From positions 620,001 through 684,000 of the forward strand of contig NZ_CP059734.1 of NCBI RefSeq assembly GCF_000948985.2: a DNA stretch of 64,000 bases, read 5' to 3'. This DNA is from Thalassomonas viridans. GTDB lineage: Bacteria > Pseudomonadota > Gammaproteobacteria > Enterobacterales > Alteromonadaceae. The number at the start of each line of letters is the position of its first letter. Position 1 is the first letter of the stretch. The position numbers were made by a program, and so were the translations under genes. The notes beneath the pieces are model-generated. The model was given only the letters and a program-made list of their open reading frames with translations. It did not search any database and was not told the origin of the DNA. Shown piece by piece: positions 1 to 8,380 of this stretch.

Positions 1-426
1 GAACAACACGCAAGCCTTGTTATCGTTGAGTTAACCGAGCAGGAGCTGGGGCATATAAACAGCGTGGTTGAAGCCATACTGATGATCCGGCAAGAAGACA
101 GCAGTGTCGCGATAGATGATTTCGGTACCGGATATTCGAATTTTCAGCATCTTGAAAAATTAAGTGTTGATGCCTTAAAAATCGATAGGAGTTTTATCTT
201 CGGTATTGATAAAAATGCTCTGCGCTCAAAACTGGTGGGCTCTATTATCGATATTGCCAAGACATTAAACCTTAAAGTGATTGCCGAAGGGGTTGAACAT
301 GATGCCCAACTTCAGTGCCTGCTGGCGTTGGGGATTCACTACAGCCAAGGTTTTCTCCATGCCAAACCTATGCCTGTCGGCGAGTTAAAGCACTTTCTTG
401 GACAGCATAGAACTCGGCCGGACTGA
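1..426 (+). CDS. EAL-domain c-di-GMP phosphodiesterase (3' end only)
   Basis: The reading frame is open from the first base of the window, so this is the C-terminal 141 residues of a longer protein. It carries the core EAL signatures: an ELTE segment near the start, the DDFGTGYSN loop, KIDRSF, the EGVE motif and a QGF tail. These supply the metal-binding and catalytic residues of PDE-A enzymes that linearise c-di-GMP to pGpG. The acidic residues visible here are intact, so this half looks catalytically competent. The N-terminal part, which could hold GGDEF, PAS or membrane sensor domains, lies outside the window. A GGDEF cyclase gene lies 2.2 kb downstream and a c-di-GMP riboswitch 31 kb downstream, so c-di-GMP signalling is well represented in this region. 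Confidence 0.95.
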   Translation, partial: EQHASLVIVELTEQELGHINSVVEAILMIRQEDSSVAIDDFGTGYSNFQHLEKLSVDALKIDRSFIFGIDKNALRSKLVGSIIDIAKTLNLKVIAEGVEHDAQLQCLLALGIHYSQGFLHAKPMPVGELKHFLGQHRTRPD

Positions 427-489
427 CCCGCCTTGGCATAACCTTATAGTTATTCGATGTCCCTTTTTGCGGCTATAAAGCTTAGGGGG

Positions 490-1014
490 TCAACATTCGT
501 CGGTCAAGGTTTCTACTTGCGGACCGTTAGCTTTATTTTGATACATTACCTGGCAGCGGTACGATACGTTTTTTTGTTCGTAATCTTGGGTGAAAAAGAT
601 ATAAAGCCTGTTTTTTGCCGACCATTTGTCTGAAAAGAAAACGGCCGCCTGCCTGTTATCTCTAGCGGTATTGCGGTCGGTTACATCTATCTCCAACCAG
701 GAGTTAAGCTGGTCATTTATTTCTTTAAAGCCGGAAGAGCCGTCGACTAGCGGATAACCGTTGCGTAGCTTCAAGGTGGTACCTTTATAGAGCATGGTAT
801 GTTCGCCGGTGTGTTTGTCTTTAATCAGTGCTTTTGCATAAACCAGCTTCAGCGATGACTTCATGGCGCCTGCAATGTATTCGAGGTTTGCGGCCTTAGC
901 CTCTTTCCCGGTGTCGATAAGTTTAGGCAAGGCAAGCGATGTCAATACGGAAATTAGCGTGATGGTAATTGCCAGTTCGATTAAAGTGAATCCCTTATTA
1001 ATGGTGCCAATCAT
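490..1014 (-). CDS. Type IV pilin / pseudopilin-like protein
   Basis: A 174-residue protein with a class III prepilin leader. The short basic N-terminus ends in KG, followed by FTLIELAI and a hydrophobic helix to about residue 32. Prepilin peptidase would cut between Gly and Phe, and Glu5 of the mature protein is present. The rest is a globular head with two cysteines near the C-terminus that could form the usual D-loop disulfide. No pilus or type II secretion assembly genes are adjacent, so it is an orphan minor pilin or pseudopilin and its partner machine cannot be named. The length fits both groups. The start at 1014 is chosen because the leader begins there; no strong ribosome binding site is visible. 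Confidence 0.85.
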   Translation of the reverse strand: MIGTINKGFTLIELAITITLISVLTSLALPKLIDTGKEAKAANLEYIAGAMKSSLKLVYAKALIKDKHTGEHTMLYKGTTLKLRNGYPLVDGSSGFKEINDQLNSWLEIDVTDRNTARDNRQAAVFFSDKWSAKNRLYIFFTQDYEQKNVSYRCQVMYQNKANGPQVETLTDEC

Positions 1015-1183
1015 GAGAGCTGCCTGTTAATATCTGAAAGTGCCCGGGGATTATGGACTAATTTCACAGGTCAATTGTGTGCTAAAGGAGACAGTAACAG
1101 ACATTAATCGCGATTTTTTACCGGGCAAGAAATAATAACCTGCCCCGGTATTGAGCATTGACGAATTTTAGCGCAAGGGGCTT

Positions 1184-1486
1184 TTATTGATCCGCGACCA
1201 TCAGGTTTAACTCTTCTACAATTTTGCAATACTGGAGAAGTTTCAATTGCATGGCGCCGGCACTGGTTGCTGTCAGTCCTTCATCAATATTTCTGGCTGC
1301 ATCCTCAAGGTCTAATTTCGCATAAAGCGACAATGTTTGCCGGTGCGTACGCCAGAAGTCACGCATCTTATATTCATCTTTTTGCAATATCGCTATTTTA
1401 AAGCGGGGTATGATGTCATTGATTGTTTCATAGCGAACCAACCTCCGCTCGTTAGGATCTAAATGTAAATCATCGTTGTAAAGCAT
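1184..1486 (-). CDS. Hypothetical protein, 100 aa
   Basis: A small, acidic, probably all-helical cytoplasmic protein with no signal peptide, no membrane segment and no cysteines apart from one near the C-terminus. I do not recognise the family. The start is preceded on its own strand by a GGTGA-type Shine-Dalgarno sequence at a normal distance. Composition and codon use match the neighbours, and no overlapping frame is better, so it is probably a real gene. It stands alone between a pilin-like gene and a Crp/Fnr regulator, both on the same strand, with gaps of more than 100 bp, which argues against a tight operon. Confidence 0.6.
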   Translation of the reverse strand: MLYNDDLHLDPNERRLVRYETINDIIPRFKIAILQKDEYKMRDFWRTHRQTLSLYAKLDLEDAARNIDEGLTATSAGAMQLKLLQYCKIVEELNLMVADQ

Positions 1487-1597
1487 ATTATCACCCGGAT
1501 GGATTCATGGTGCGATTATTCTAACCCCTGCCAGACAAAGAAACTGTTCCCATTGGCACATACGGCTTAAACGGCCTGAATGCATTTGCAGCGAATG

Positions 1598-2305
1598 TTA
1601 AAATAGCTTTCTGGGATCCCTGAAGGTCAGGTCAAAGCCGTCCAGGCGTTTGCCTAAGGCGTCAAAGTCGGTTATCTGGATGTGAGAGCGGTTGACTTTT
1701 ATTTGATGGGTACGTTCCAGCTCTTTCAGTGCCTCGTTAACCCGTGATCTGGATATGCCTGTCATGTTGCTTAGCTGAAACTGGGAAAGGTTGATGGGAA
1801 AGGTGCATTGTTGGTTGCTGCCCTGGTGCGCCGCGATGTCCAGCAGGATATACACCAGCCGGGTCATGATGCTTTCACCGGTGATCACTTGTGCCTGCAG
1901 CCACCTGGCTGAAATGTCAACACTGACATGCCAAAGCCATTTATAGGTTTCAACATATTTTTTGGCTGCTTTTTGGCAATCGGCCTTGGGGATGAATATT
2001 GCTGTCAATGATTCTACAACTTCAAACTGCATATGCGGATGCGGACTGTCATTTAGTCCCGTGTTCCCTAACCAGCACCCTTTGCCGAGTACGACACCGG
2101 TAACGGTTCGGACCCCTTGGGTTAGCATGCAGGGAGTCAAAATGCCCGAGGCGATATGAATCAGCCCGTCATTCAACCTGCTTTCAAGCGGGGACTCCCG
2201 GCAAGCCTCAACGCACAGGGCATTGGCTGCGATTGCTTGTTTGACATCACCGGAGAGTTCGCATGGCCAAATGATTTTATCGTAAATATTCTTGTTAGCA
2301 GCCAA
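1598..2305 (-). CDS. Crp/Fnr-family transcriptional regulator
   Basis: A 235-residue protein with a cyclic-nucleotide-binding-type beta-roll in the N-terminal half (roughly residues 30-130), a long dimerisation helix, and a C-terminal winged helix. The recognition region around residues 178-200 contains LSNMTGISRSRVNEALKELE. The N-terminus lacks the cysteine cluster of FNR iron-sulfur sensors, so it is not an oxygen-sensing FNR; the ligand is unknown. The only workable start in this frame is a TTG at 2305, with AGG seven bases upstream. A near ATG is out of frame. It is divergent from the diguanylate cyclase gene at 2677, and the 371-bp gap could serve both promoters. Confidence 0.85.
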   Translation of the reverse strand: MAANKNIYDKIIWPCELSGDVKQAIAANALCVEACRESPLESRLNDGLIHIASGILTPCMLTQGVRTVTGVVLGKGCWLGNTGLNDSPHPHMQFEVVESLTAIFIPKADCQKAAKKYVETYKWLWHVSVDISARWLQAQVITGESIMTRLVYILLDIAAHQGSNQQCTFPINLSQFQLSNMTGISRSRVNEALKELERTHQIKVNRSHIQITDFDALGKRLDGFDLTFRDPRKLF

Positions 2306-2676
2306 GGGACACCTGGGGCATGAGCCGGAAACACTGTTTTTGTTGCAACGAGTATAGCAGAAGCGAAAAGTGCTTTGGGGGCAAAGGTTAGGGTCTGCTT
2401 ATTTTTATCCGGGTATGACTTTTTGGCTAAATATCATGTCCGCCCGGATAAAAGGCATACAGGCAGGGGAAATTGCAAACGCTTTATGGTTTTGTTCCGT
2501 GCGGAACAGTTGAAACCGGTTTGCTTGTTCATAATGTGGGCAAATGATGAATAAAAAGAGAGCCGGGTATGCTGAAGTCATGGCTACCGACAGTGGGAAG
2601 CAATAATGTTACCGGCAAAAATGTCGGCTTGTTGCGGGCCCGACAGATCTCGACACTTTTGCATCAATAAGGCGGT
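2306..2676. other. Divergent intergenic region
   Basis: This 371-bp stretch lies between the Crp/Fnr-type gene and the GGDEF gene, which point away from each other. No gene is visible. Its only clear structure is the 16-bp palindrome at 2493-2508, listed separately. An AAGG-type ribosome binding site for the cyclase lies just before position 2677. Confidence 0.6.
2493..2508. promoter_or_regulatory. 16-bp perfect palindrome, candidate operator
   Basis: The sequence TGTTCCGTGCGGAACA is a perfect dyad, typical of a dimeric repressor site of the TetR or similar class. It lies about 170 bp upstream of the diguanylate cyclase start, in the divergent intergenic region. No repressor of that class is encoded next to it. 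The symmetry is seen in the sequence; the operator role is inferred. Confidence 0.45.
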
Positions 2677-4254
2677 ATGATGAAAATTGCAAGATTAACC
2701 ATAAGAAAGCTAAAGGTTTTACTTATTCCGCTTGGCATTGTTGGTGTGGCATTGTCGGTACTCTTCGCTCTGCATATTCGAACGCTGGAAATTGAGAGTA
2801 TTACCAAGGATTTTGAACTGGCGGTTGAAAAGCGTGAAATGTCATTTTTCAGTAAACTCGACAGCTTAGCCAGGAATTACCGCCTGATTAACAACATTAT
2901 TGCCGTGTACGGTCATTTAGACTCAGCGGTGCTGTCCGGTTTTGATCTCGGCGATGCAAAAAGCCTTATCTACTTTTTACCCGATGAGCTGAACCGACGC
3001 ACGATAGCAGACAGGAGCAATGTCTTATTTGGCGGTAGCGGTACCAGGGGGGAGGTCTTTTTCAGCTTAGCAGGGGGCCAGCATATCCGGACATTATTTA
3101 CTCCCGGGCAAAGTGAGCGCCCGGTAAGCATTTCTTTCGTGTTGCGTAATGCCGATAACCGGGAAATCGCTAAAAAACTGGGGTTGTTAATGCCCGTATA
3201 CGGGAAATTAAACGCCGCTGAAGGGCATAAAAGAGGACAATTTTTAGGGGCGATCTTGTATCTGTATAATATTGAGAAAATCTTCACGGCTTCTGCGCTG
3301 ACCCGGCAAGGGCAGGGGATAGATATCAGCGTACTCGATATTTCCGAACCAGGTAAAGCCAATGTCTTGCACCAGCATAAAACCAGGACGAAAACCCGGG
3401 TTTACACCGATATAACCCATAGTTCCCAAGGTTTTGAAAGTTTGGGCATTAAGTGGCAATTTATCGCCCGGCCAACCGAATATTTTATCGGGAAGAGGCT
3501 GTCAAACTCGCCGCTGATTATTGGCATTTTGGGCATTATCTTAACTTTGGTGTTGGCAGTGCAGATTTTCTCTCTGCTTAACAAGTTGGAGCTGGCTCAT
3601 TTTGCCAATGCCAGGTTGTCCCGTGCCGCAAATATCGATGCGTTAACCCAGATCCCCAACCGGGGCAGTTTCGATCAGCGCCTGGCGGAAGAGTGGCAAA
3701 GAGCCAGGCGGGCACAGCACTCGATATCGCTTGTTATGATCGATGTCGATAACTTTAAGCGGTACAATGACACCTATGGCCATATTGCCGGTGACGCCGT
3801 ACTTACCCAGGTGGCAAGCTGTTTAAGGGAAAGCCTGAACAGGGCGGGAGATTTCGTTGCCCGCTATGGCGGCGAGGAATTTGCGATCATCCTGCCCGAC
3901 ACCCGGCATGCACACGTGATTGCCGAGCGGTGCCGAAGAGCCATATATAACCTGAACATTGAACATCAATCTTCAAGCTCGGACAGTATAGTGACCATCA
4001 GCCTGGGGGTTGCCACCTGCCATCCTATGGCATGTTCGAGTTATGAATCACTGAAAATTTATGCCGATAAGGCTTTGTATCAGGCAAAAGAACACGGGCG
4101 GAATCAGGTTGCAATTGAACAGACCTTAAATCTTAAAACCTGCTCAAATGTTCAGGATAAATACCCGGGGATTGTGAAAAATACCGGCGGCTGTTACGAG
4201 GCGCTTCACCGGCCGGATTCCGGCAGCTCGGGAATAACTATGCCCCGGGCATAA
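2677..4254 (+). CDS. Membrane-bound diguanylate cyclase (GGDEF)
   Basis: A 525-residue inner-membrane protein. A transmembrane helix at about residues 12-30 is followed by a periplasmic sensor domain of about 240 residues, a second helix around residues 276-298, and a cytoplasmic GGDEF domain. The active-site motif is GGEEF at residues 398-402. An RxxD inhibitory site (Arg389 to Asp392) lies exactly five residues upstream, so product feedback inhibition is expected. No EAL domain follows; the last 60 residues are a low-complexity tail. It should make c-di-GMP from two GTP in response to an unknown periplasmic signal. Two adjacent ATG codons (2677 and 2680) follow an AAGG site; either could be used. 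Confidence 0.93.
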   Translation: MMKIARLTIRKLKVLLIPLGIVGVALSVLFALHIRTLEIESITKDFELAVEKREMSFFSKLDSLARNYRLINNIIAVYGHLDSAVLSGFDLGDAKSLIYFLPDELNRRTIADRSNVLFGGSGTRGEVFFSLAGGQHIRTLFTPGQSERPVSISFVLRNADNREIAKKLGLLMPVYGKLNAAEGHKRGQFLGAILYLYNIEKIFTASALTRQGQGIDISVLDISEPGKANVLHQHKTRTKTRVYTDITHSSQGFESLGIKWQFIARPTEYFIGKRLSNSPLIIGILGIILTLVLAVQIFSLLNKLELAHFANARLSRAANIDALTQIPNRGSFDQRLAEEWQRARRAQHSISLVMIDVDNFKRYNDTYGHIAGDAVLTQVASCLRESLNRAGDFVARYGGEEFAIILPDTRHAHVIAERCRRAIYNLNIEHQSSSSDSIVTISLGVATCHPMACSSYESLKIYADKALYQAKEHGRNQVAIEQTLNLKTCSNVQDKYPGIVKNTGGCYEALHRPDSGSSGITMPRA

Positions 4255-4383
4255 GATTATAGTAAGTTGCCTGGTAAAGGTAATGGCAGCATATAAATTG
4301 TTAGACAGGAAAAGGTTAAGCACGGCTATATTCAATTGTCTGTTTTCCTTTGAAAATAAAGTCTTTAAACAGAGGCAACGACG

Positions 4384-5415
4384 ATGAAGCGCATTAAGGT
4401 TATTGGCAAGGGTCAGTCGCGGGGCGATGTCAGCATGCATAGCGCTATTGCTAAAATGTTGCGTAGGGCAATTGACGAGCAAGGTTATTCAGGAGAAAAA
4501 GTCTTCAGTTCGTTAGGCATTTCTCCGGTTGAGCTGGATAAGAGCCATACCCGCATTGCGGCGTATAAAATGGATCTTTTATGGCGGGCAGCGGTCAGGC
4601 TAACCGGCATTGAGCCCTTGTCGGTGAACTTTGCCGGGCAGTTCCGGCCCGCTTCATTTGACGGTCTGGATTTTATGCTGGCAACAAGTGATACGCTATT
4701 AGACGCCCTGTATCGCCTGGTCCGTTATTACAAAGTGATCAGCACCGCCGGTATGTTACATGTGGATGTTGGTGAAGATACGGTCAGGGTATGGCTGGAA
4801 ATTCCTATCTCTGCAGAAGCGGCATTTTCTCCGTCGGTCGATGCGGCGATGACCTTGTTTTTACAACTGTGCCGCTTTGCCTGTACCGAAACGCTTTCGC
4901 CTGTACGGGTTGAATTGCAGCGCTTGGCTCCTGATGACGAGACGGCATTTAATGATTTTTTCTTATGCCCGGTTCACTATCAAAGTGCAGAAAATGCCCT
5001 GGTTTTTAGACGTAGCGAGGCCGAAAAAAGGTTGCCCATGGCTAATGTGCGGCTGGCCCGGGCAAATGAGCAGGTGGTAAAAGCCTGTTTGGCCGATATC
5101 GAAAGTGAAGATATCGCAAGCCGGGTGGTGAGTGAAATTATCAAAAAACTGCCAAACGGCTTGCCTTCGCAGGAAGCTATTGCGCGTCAGCTTTGTATGA
5201 GCACACGCACATTGCAGCGCAAGCTGGCTGTCGCGGAAACCAGCTTTACCGAACTGCTGAACCAGGCGCGTAAAGAGCTGGCTTTGCAATACCTGAAAAA
5301 CTCCCGGCAAAGTGTCGGGGAGATAGCCGGTTTACTTGGTTTTTCAGATCCTTCCAATTTTACCCGTTTTTTTAAACGGTTAACGGGACAAAAACCGTCG
5401 GCGTATTTTTCCTAA
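4384..5415 (+). CDS. AraC-family transcriptional regulator
   Basis: A 343-residue regulator of the type with a large N-terminal arabinose-binding-like ligand domain (about residues 25-210) and a C-terminal double helix-turn-helix (about residues 250-340). The final stretch contains the typical GFSDPSNFTRFFKRLTGQKPS signature in which the second helix-turn-helix ends. An AGAGG ribosome binding site precedes ATG 4384 by eight bases, supporting that start over the internal ATG at 4432. Regulators of this class often control catabolic or virulence genes next to them. The downstream lipoprotein gene at 5596 is the nearest same-strand candidate target, but the 180-bp gap and unknown ligand leave this open. 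Confidence 0.9.
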   Translation: MKRIKVIGKGQSRGDVSMHSAIAKMLRRAIDEQGYSGEKVFSSLGISPVELDKSHTRIAAYKMDLLWRAAVRLTGIEPLSVNFAGQFRPASFDGLDFMLATSDTLLDALYRLVRYYKVISTAGMLHVDVGEDTVRVWLEIPISAEAAFSPSVDAAMTLFLQLCRFACTETLSPVRVELQRLAPDDETAFNDFFLCPVHYQSAENALVFRRSEAEKRLPMANVRLARANEQVVKACLADIESEDIASRVVSEIIKKLPNGLPSQEAIARQLCMSTRTLQRKLAVAETSFTELLNQARKELALQYLKNSRQSVGEIAGLLGFSDPSNFTRFFKRLTGQKPSAYFS

Positions 5416-5595
5416 ACTTCTAATTATTGCTATCTTCAAATGAGTCCGGCTGCGTTTTGGCGTCTGATCGCGCCATTTCGCAGTCAGCTGGCGTCAATCT
5501 GGTTTCGGCATATACAAATGGGATCAGACTCATCATATCCTAATACCTAAGTATTTTACCAAATAGCTAAACAGCAATAATGAGGGAGAACCTTA

Positions 5596-6318
5596 GTGTT
5601 GAAAAAAAGTATGATCCGGTATTTATGGCTTGTCGCTCCTGTGTTTCTGGCAGGGTGCAACTCTGATAATAATTCAGACTCTGACAATGATGTGCCGGTA
5701 GAAGTGATCTTGGTTTCCGAGTTTAACAATGATGCCGATGGTTGGCTGGCGGGCTTTTCCGATTACCCTGTGGCGGACGGAGAAACTTATGAGCTGGTTT
5801 CCGGCATTGAGGAAATCCCCGGCGAAGAAGGAAAATCCGGATATTTGCTCGGAGGAATGAACCGCAGCGATGATCTTTTTATGTTTGTGAAAAGAGAGGT
5901 CAGCGGGCTTGTTCCCAATACCCGCTACCGGCTGACGGCACAGGCCAGCTTCCGGTCACAGGCCGGTGAGATGTGTTTCGGTATCGGCGGCAGTCCCGGC
6001 GAGTCTGTGTATATGAAAATAGGGGCCAGCGAGATAGAACCGGCGCAGGCGGACTACTATATGAATATTGATATCGGCAATCAATCGGAAGGCGGTGCAG
6101 ACGCCAGTCAAGTGGGTAATGTTGCGATTGAGGGCTTAAGCTGTGAGGGCGGAGAGTTCAGAAGCAAGCAGGTAGCCATAACAGCAGAGATAGATTTTGA
6201 AATAATCAGCTCGGCCCAGGGGAAGGTGTGGGTGCTGGTTGGCAGCGATTCGGGCTACGAGGGGCTGACCCATCTTTACTATGAATCTGTTGCTGTTACC
6301 CTGACGCCTGTTCAGTAG
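5596..6318 (+). CDS. Secreted lipoprotein of unknown function
   Basis: A 240-residue lipoprotein. The N-terminus has two lysines, a hydrophobic stretch and a lipobox FLAGC with the lipidated cysteine at residue 21. The residue after the cysteine is Asn rather than Asp, so export to the outer membrane is expected. A short Asn/Asp/Ser linker follows, then a beta-rich domain resembling carbohydrate-binding jelly-roll folds in pattern only; no family is claimed. The start is GTG at 5596 (or TTG at 5599), supported by a GAGGGAG ribosome binding site. A hairpin terminator lies just after the stop codon. Confidence 0.85.
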   Translation: MLKKSMIRYLWLVAPVFLAGCNSDNNSDSDNDVPVEVILVSEFNNDADGWLAGFSDYPVADGETYELVSGIEEIPGEEGKSGYLLGGMNRSDDLFMFVKREVSGLVPNTRYRLTAQASFRSQAGEMCFGIGGSPGESVYMKIGASEIEPAQADYYMNIDIGNQSEGGADASQVGNVAIEGLSCEGGEFRSKQVAITAEIDFEIISSAQGKVWVLVGSDSGYEGLTHLYYESVAVTLTPVQ

Positions 6319-6331
6319 TGCAAGTGTTGAA

Positions 6332-6366
6332 AGCGAGAGCAGTGTAGCTGCTACCCGCTTTTTTCT
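6332..6366 (+). terminator. Rho-independent terminator after the lipoprotein gene
   Basis: A broken stem (AGCG plus AGCAG pairing with CTGCT plus CGCT, loop TGTAG) is followed immediately by a run of six T. It begins 14 bp after the lipoprotein stop. The convergent oxidoreductase gene ends 44 bp further on. Confidence 0.7.
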
Positions 6367-6409
6367 TTTCAGTCTTTTTCTTTTTACTATGGGGCAGCGG
6401 GGTGGCTGC

Positions 6410-7027
6410 TTATGCCTGGTGGTAGACAAAAGCCGCCTGCGTGCCGCCGCCCTGGCCGACGGCAATCTGGATATTCAGGTGGGCCATGGCTTCGAGATAG
6501 CGGGCCGATCGTAAAGGCCCGACGTCAAGCGGCGCCAGTCCAACAGCGGCTGCTAATTCAAGCGTGGTATTTTTGGCTGCGCTGTCGTCACCGGCAATAA
6601 ATGCCGTCATGGTGAGTCCGCCCCTGTTGTGGTGCTCTTTTGCCATGACATCGGCGAAAATAGTGTTGAATGCCTTTATAACCTTAGCTTGCGGCACGGC
6701 TGCTGCAATCTGCTCTGCCGCTGAAGTTTCCTGCCCCAGCAGTAAAGGAGACCAATCATCATTAAGCGGGTTGGAACAGTCGATAATTATTTTACCGGCA
6801 AGTTCTTCAGTCAGCGGTTTAAGCAAGGCTTTGATTCCCGTATAGGGCACCGCCAGTGCAATAGCGTCAACCGCCCGGACACCGTCCGAATATGATGCCG
6901 ACTTATACCGGTCACGGCCACTCTGGCCATCTTTAGAGTAAATAACGACGGTTTTACCGGCCTCACTGAAAAGAGTCGCCAGTTTTTGCCCGACATTACC
7001 GAAACCAAAAATTGCAATTTTCTGCAT
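6410..7027 (-). CDS. NAD(P)-binding oxidoreductase, F420-reductase-like
   Basis: A 205-residue Rossmann-fold protein of the NADPH-dependent F420 reductase-like group (F420_oxidored/NAD_binding family). The dinucleotide-binding glycine motif GFGNVG is at residues 8-13, and a second conserved core, DCSNPLND, is near residue 103. Gammaproteobacteria generally lack F420, so the physiological substrate is probably another redox-active molecule. The gene is divergent from an HxlR-type regulator with a conserved cysteine. This pairing is typical of quinone- or electrophile-responsive systems, so induction by the neighbour is likely. Substrate identity cannot be read from the sequence. Confidence 0.85.
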   Translation of the reverse strand: MQKIAIFGFGNVGQKLATLFSEAGKTVVIYSKDGQSGRDRYKSASYSDGVRAVDAIALAVPYTGIKALLKPLTEELAGKIIIDCSNPLNDDWSPLLLGQETSAAEQIAAAVPQAKVIKAFNTIFADVMAKEHHNRGGLTMTAFIAGDDSAAKNTTLELAAAVGLAPLDVGPLRSARYLEAMAHLNIQIAVGQGGGTQAAFVYHQA

Positions 7028-7060
7028 AACATTTCTCCAAGCTGGTGTTTCATATCTTGT

Positions 7061-7111
7061 GGTATATACTAGGTACCGGTATGTTTTGGTAACCGGTATC
7101 TGATGTATACC
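7061..7111. promoter_or_regulatory. Candidate HxlR operator in a divergent promoter
   Basis: Two near-identical direct repeats (GGTACCGGTAT at 7072-7082 and GGTAACCGGTAT at 7088-7099) are flanked by inverted GGTATA and TATACC arms at 7061-7066 and 7106-7111. They lie between the oxidoreductase gene and the HxlR gene. HxlR proteins are known to bind paired short repeats in such divergent regions. The repeats are seen in the sequence; binding is inferred. Confidence 0.65.
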
Positions 7112-7163
7112 GCAATATTAATGTTCGTTTAAAAGGCGATCAATTAGGCACCCGGAGGTAACT

Positions 7164-7547
7164 ATGGAAAACTCTCATGCGGAAAATGTCGCTCCCAACG
7201 TGTATGCCGCCGTGTGTCCGTCGCGCGAAGTGCTGGCCCTTATCGGTGAAAAATGGGTCTCCCTCGTTATCGGCGCACTGGATCAGCGGGTGTTGCGTTT
7301 CGGGGAATTAAAAAGAATTTGTGAAGGAGTTTCGCAAAAAATGCTTACCCAGACCCTCCGCAAGCTGGAGCGGGACGGCCTGGTTTGCCGACAGGCATAC
7401 AGCGACGAACTGGTGATGCGGGTTGAGTACAGGTTAAGCGAGCTTGGCCAGACTCTGGTGCCTGTTGTTGCTGCGATGAAGTTGTGGGCGGAGGCGAACC
7501 TTAAAGCAATAGAGCAGAGCCGCCTTGAATACGGGGGCGGGGCATAG
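7164..7547 (+). CDS. HxlR-family winged-helix regulator
   Basis: A 127-residue regulator with the HxlR fold. Cys18 in the VCPSREVL segment precedes the first helix. The helix-turn-helix covers roughly residues 45-75 (FGELKRICEGVSQKMLTQTLRKLE) and a wing follows. The N-terminal cysteine is the redox-sensing position in YodB and QorR, so thiol-based control by quinones or oxidants is plausible. A CCGGAGG ribosome binding site supports ATG 7164. It is transcribed away from the NAD(P) oxidoreductase and shares its promoter region with it. Confidence 0.9.
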   Translation: MENSHAENVAPNVYAAVCPSREVLALIGEKWVSLVIGALDQRVLRFGELKRICEGVSQKMLTQTLRKLERDGLVCRQAYSDELVMRVEYRLSELGQTLVPVVAAMKLWAEANLKAIEQSRLEYGGGA

Positions 7548-7648
7548 GCAGGGTAGCGTTTTTTCTAGATGGCACTATTCTCCCTGCCGGTATGTTGAAG
7601 ATAAAATTAAGCCGTGCGAACTGTTTCGGTAAGCAGTCCCGGTAAGGT

Positions 7649-8020
7649 TTACACATGCTGATCTATTAAGATCGCATTGCCGTCGGGGTCGACAATGGAA
7701 AAACTCGACGGGCCGGACTCGCCTTTCATGCCGTCATGAACAACTTCGATTCCCTGAGAGGTAAGATGCTGATGTAAGGCACGGACATCGGTAAACCCTT
7801 CGACATTGCCGGCATTCTGATCCCAGCCGGGGTTAAAGGTTAAAATATTGCCCTCGAACATATTCTGAAAAAGACCGATTAAGCTGTCGCCGTTTTTCAT
7901 TATCAGGTAGTTTTGAGCTTCATCACCCCCAAACACGCTAAAGTCCAGCTTCTCGTAAAAAGCCCTGGACTCCTGTAGATTTTTTACCGCCAGACTGATT
8001 GAAAATGCACCTAATTCCAT
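7649..8020 (-). CDS. VOC-superfamily (glyoxalase-like) protein
   Basis: A 123-residue single vicinal-oxygen-chelate module built from two beta-alpha-beta-beta-beta units. It opens with LAVKNLQESRAFYEKLDF and ends with the typical SFSIVDPDGNAILID strand. Proteins of this size act as dimers with a metal or drug in the cleft: glyoxalase, antibiotic resistance or dioxygenase types. The substrate is not predictable from the sequence. It stands alone between the HxlR gene and a small membrane protein gene. Confidence 0.88.
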   Translation of the reverse strand: MELGAFSISLAVKNLQESRAFYEKLDFSVFGGDEAQNYLIMKNGDSLIGLFQNMFEGNILTFNPGWDQNAGNVEGFTDVRALHQHLTSQGIEVVHDGMKGESGPSSFSIVDPDGNAILIDQHV

Positions 8021-8185
8021 TTGCTATGCCTCTGATCCTATGAATAGAATTAAAAAACTATCAGCAATTTCGGCTGGTTGCAATTGATACCTGGCGAGGG
8101 CCGGAGGCTGCCTGAAGCAAAACCTGCCGCCCTGGATTATCACCGGGAAAGTCTTCAACCTGAATGCCGGCTATTTAACGGCGCA

Positions 8186-8380
8186 TTACGCTTGTGTTTT
8201 CAGGCCCAGTTTCCTGAACACTATTGCCGCCGGGCAAAAGCCGGTAAAGGAAAACTGCAATAGGTTGGCCCCGACAAATACGCTGAACCAGAAAAAGCCG
8301 GGATGGACAAATTCCGTCAGTGCTAAAGACAACAGCACCATAAGCCCTGCAAAACGAAAAACCGCTTTTTCAACTGTCAT
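8186..8380 (-). CDS. Small membrane protein, DUF2892/YgaP-TM-like
   Basis: A 64-residue protein with two hydrophobic helices separated by a short turn. It contains the Phe-Thr-Gly-Phe-Cys-Pro element of the DUF2892 (YgaP transmembrane) family, here FSFTGFCPAAIVFRKLGL. In YgaP this domain is fused to a rhodanese and is involved in sulfur or cyanide handling; stand-alone copies are common. Interestingly, a BigR/YgaV-type regulator and a rhodanese lie 5-6 kb away. The start lies directly against the left end of a hairpin element (8381), so its native promoter may have been displaced or supplied by that element. Confidence 0.75.
   Translation of the reverse strand: MTVEKAVFRFAGLMVLLSLALTEFVHPGFFWFSVFVGANLLQFSFTGFCPAAIVFRKLGLKTQA

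Noticed and set aside
5440..5530. Possible small inverted-repeat element (ATGAGTC ... GACTCAT) after the first AraC gene
   Set aside because: Only seven bases pair at the ends and the inner part does not fold clearly; too weak to list.
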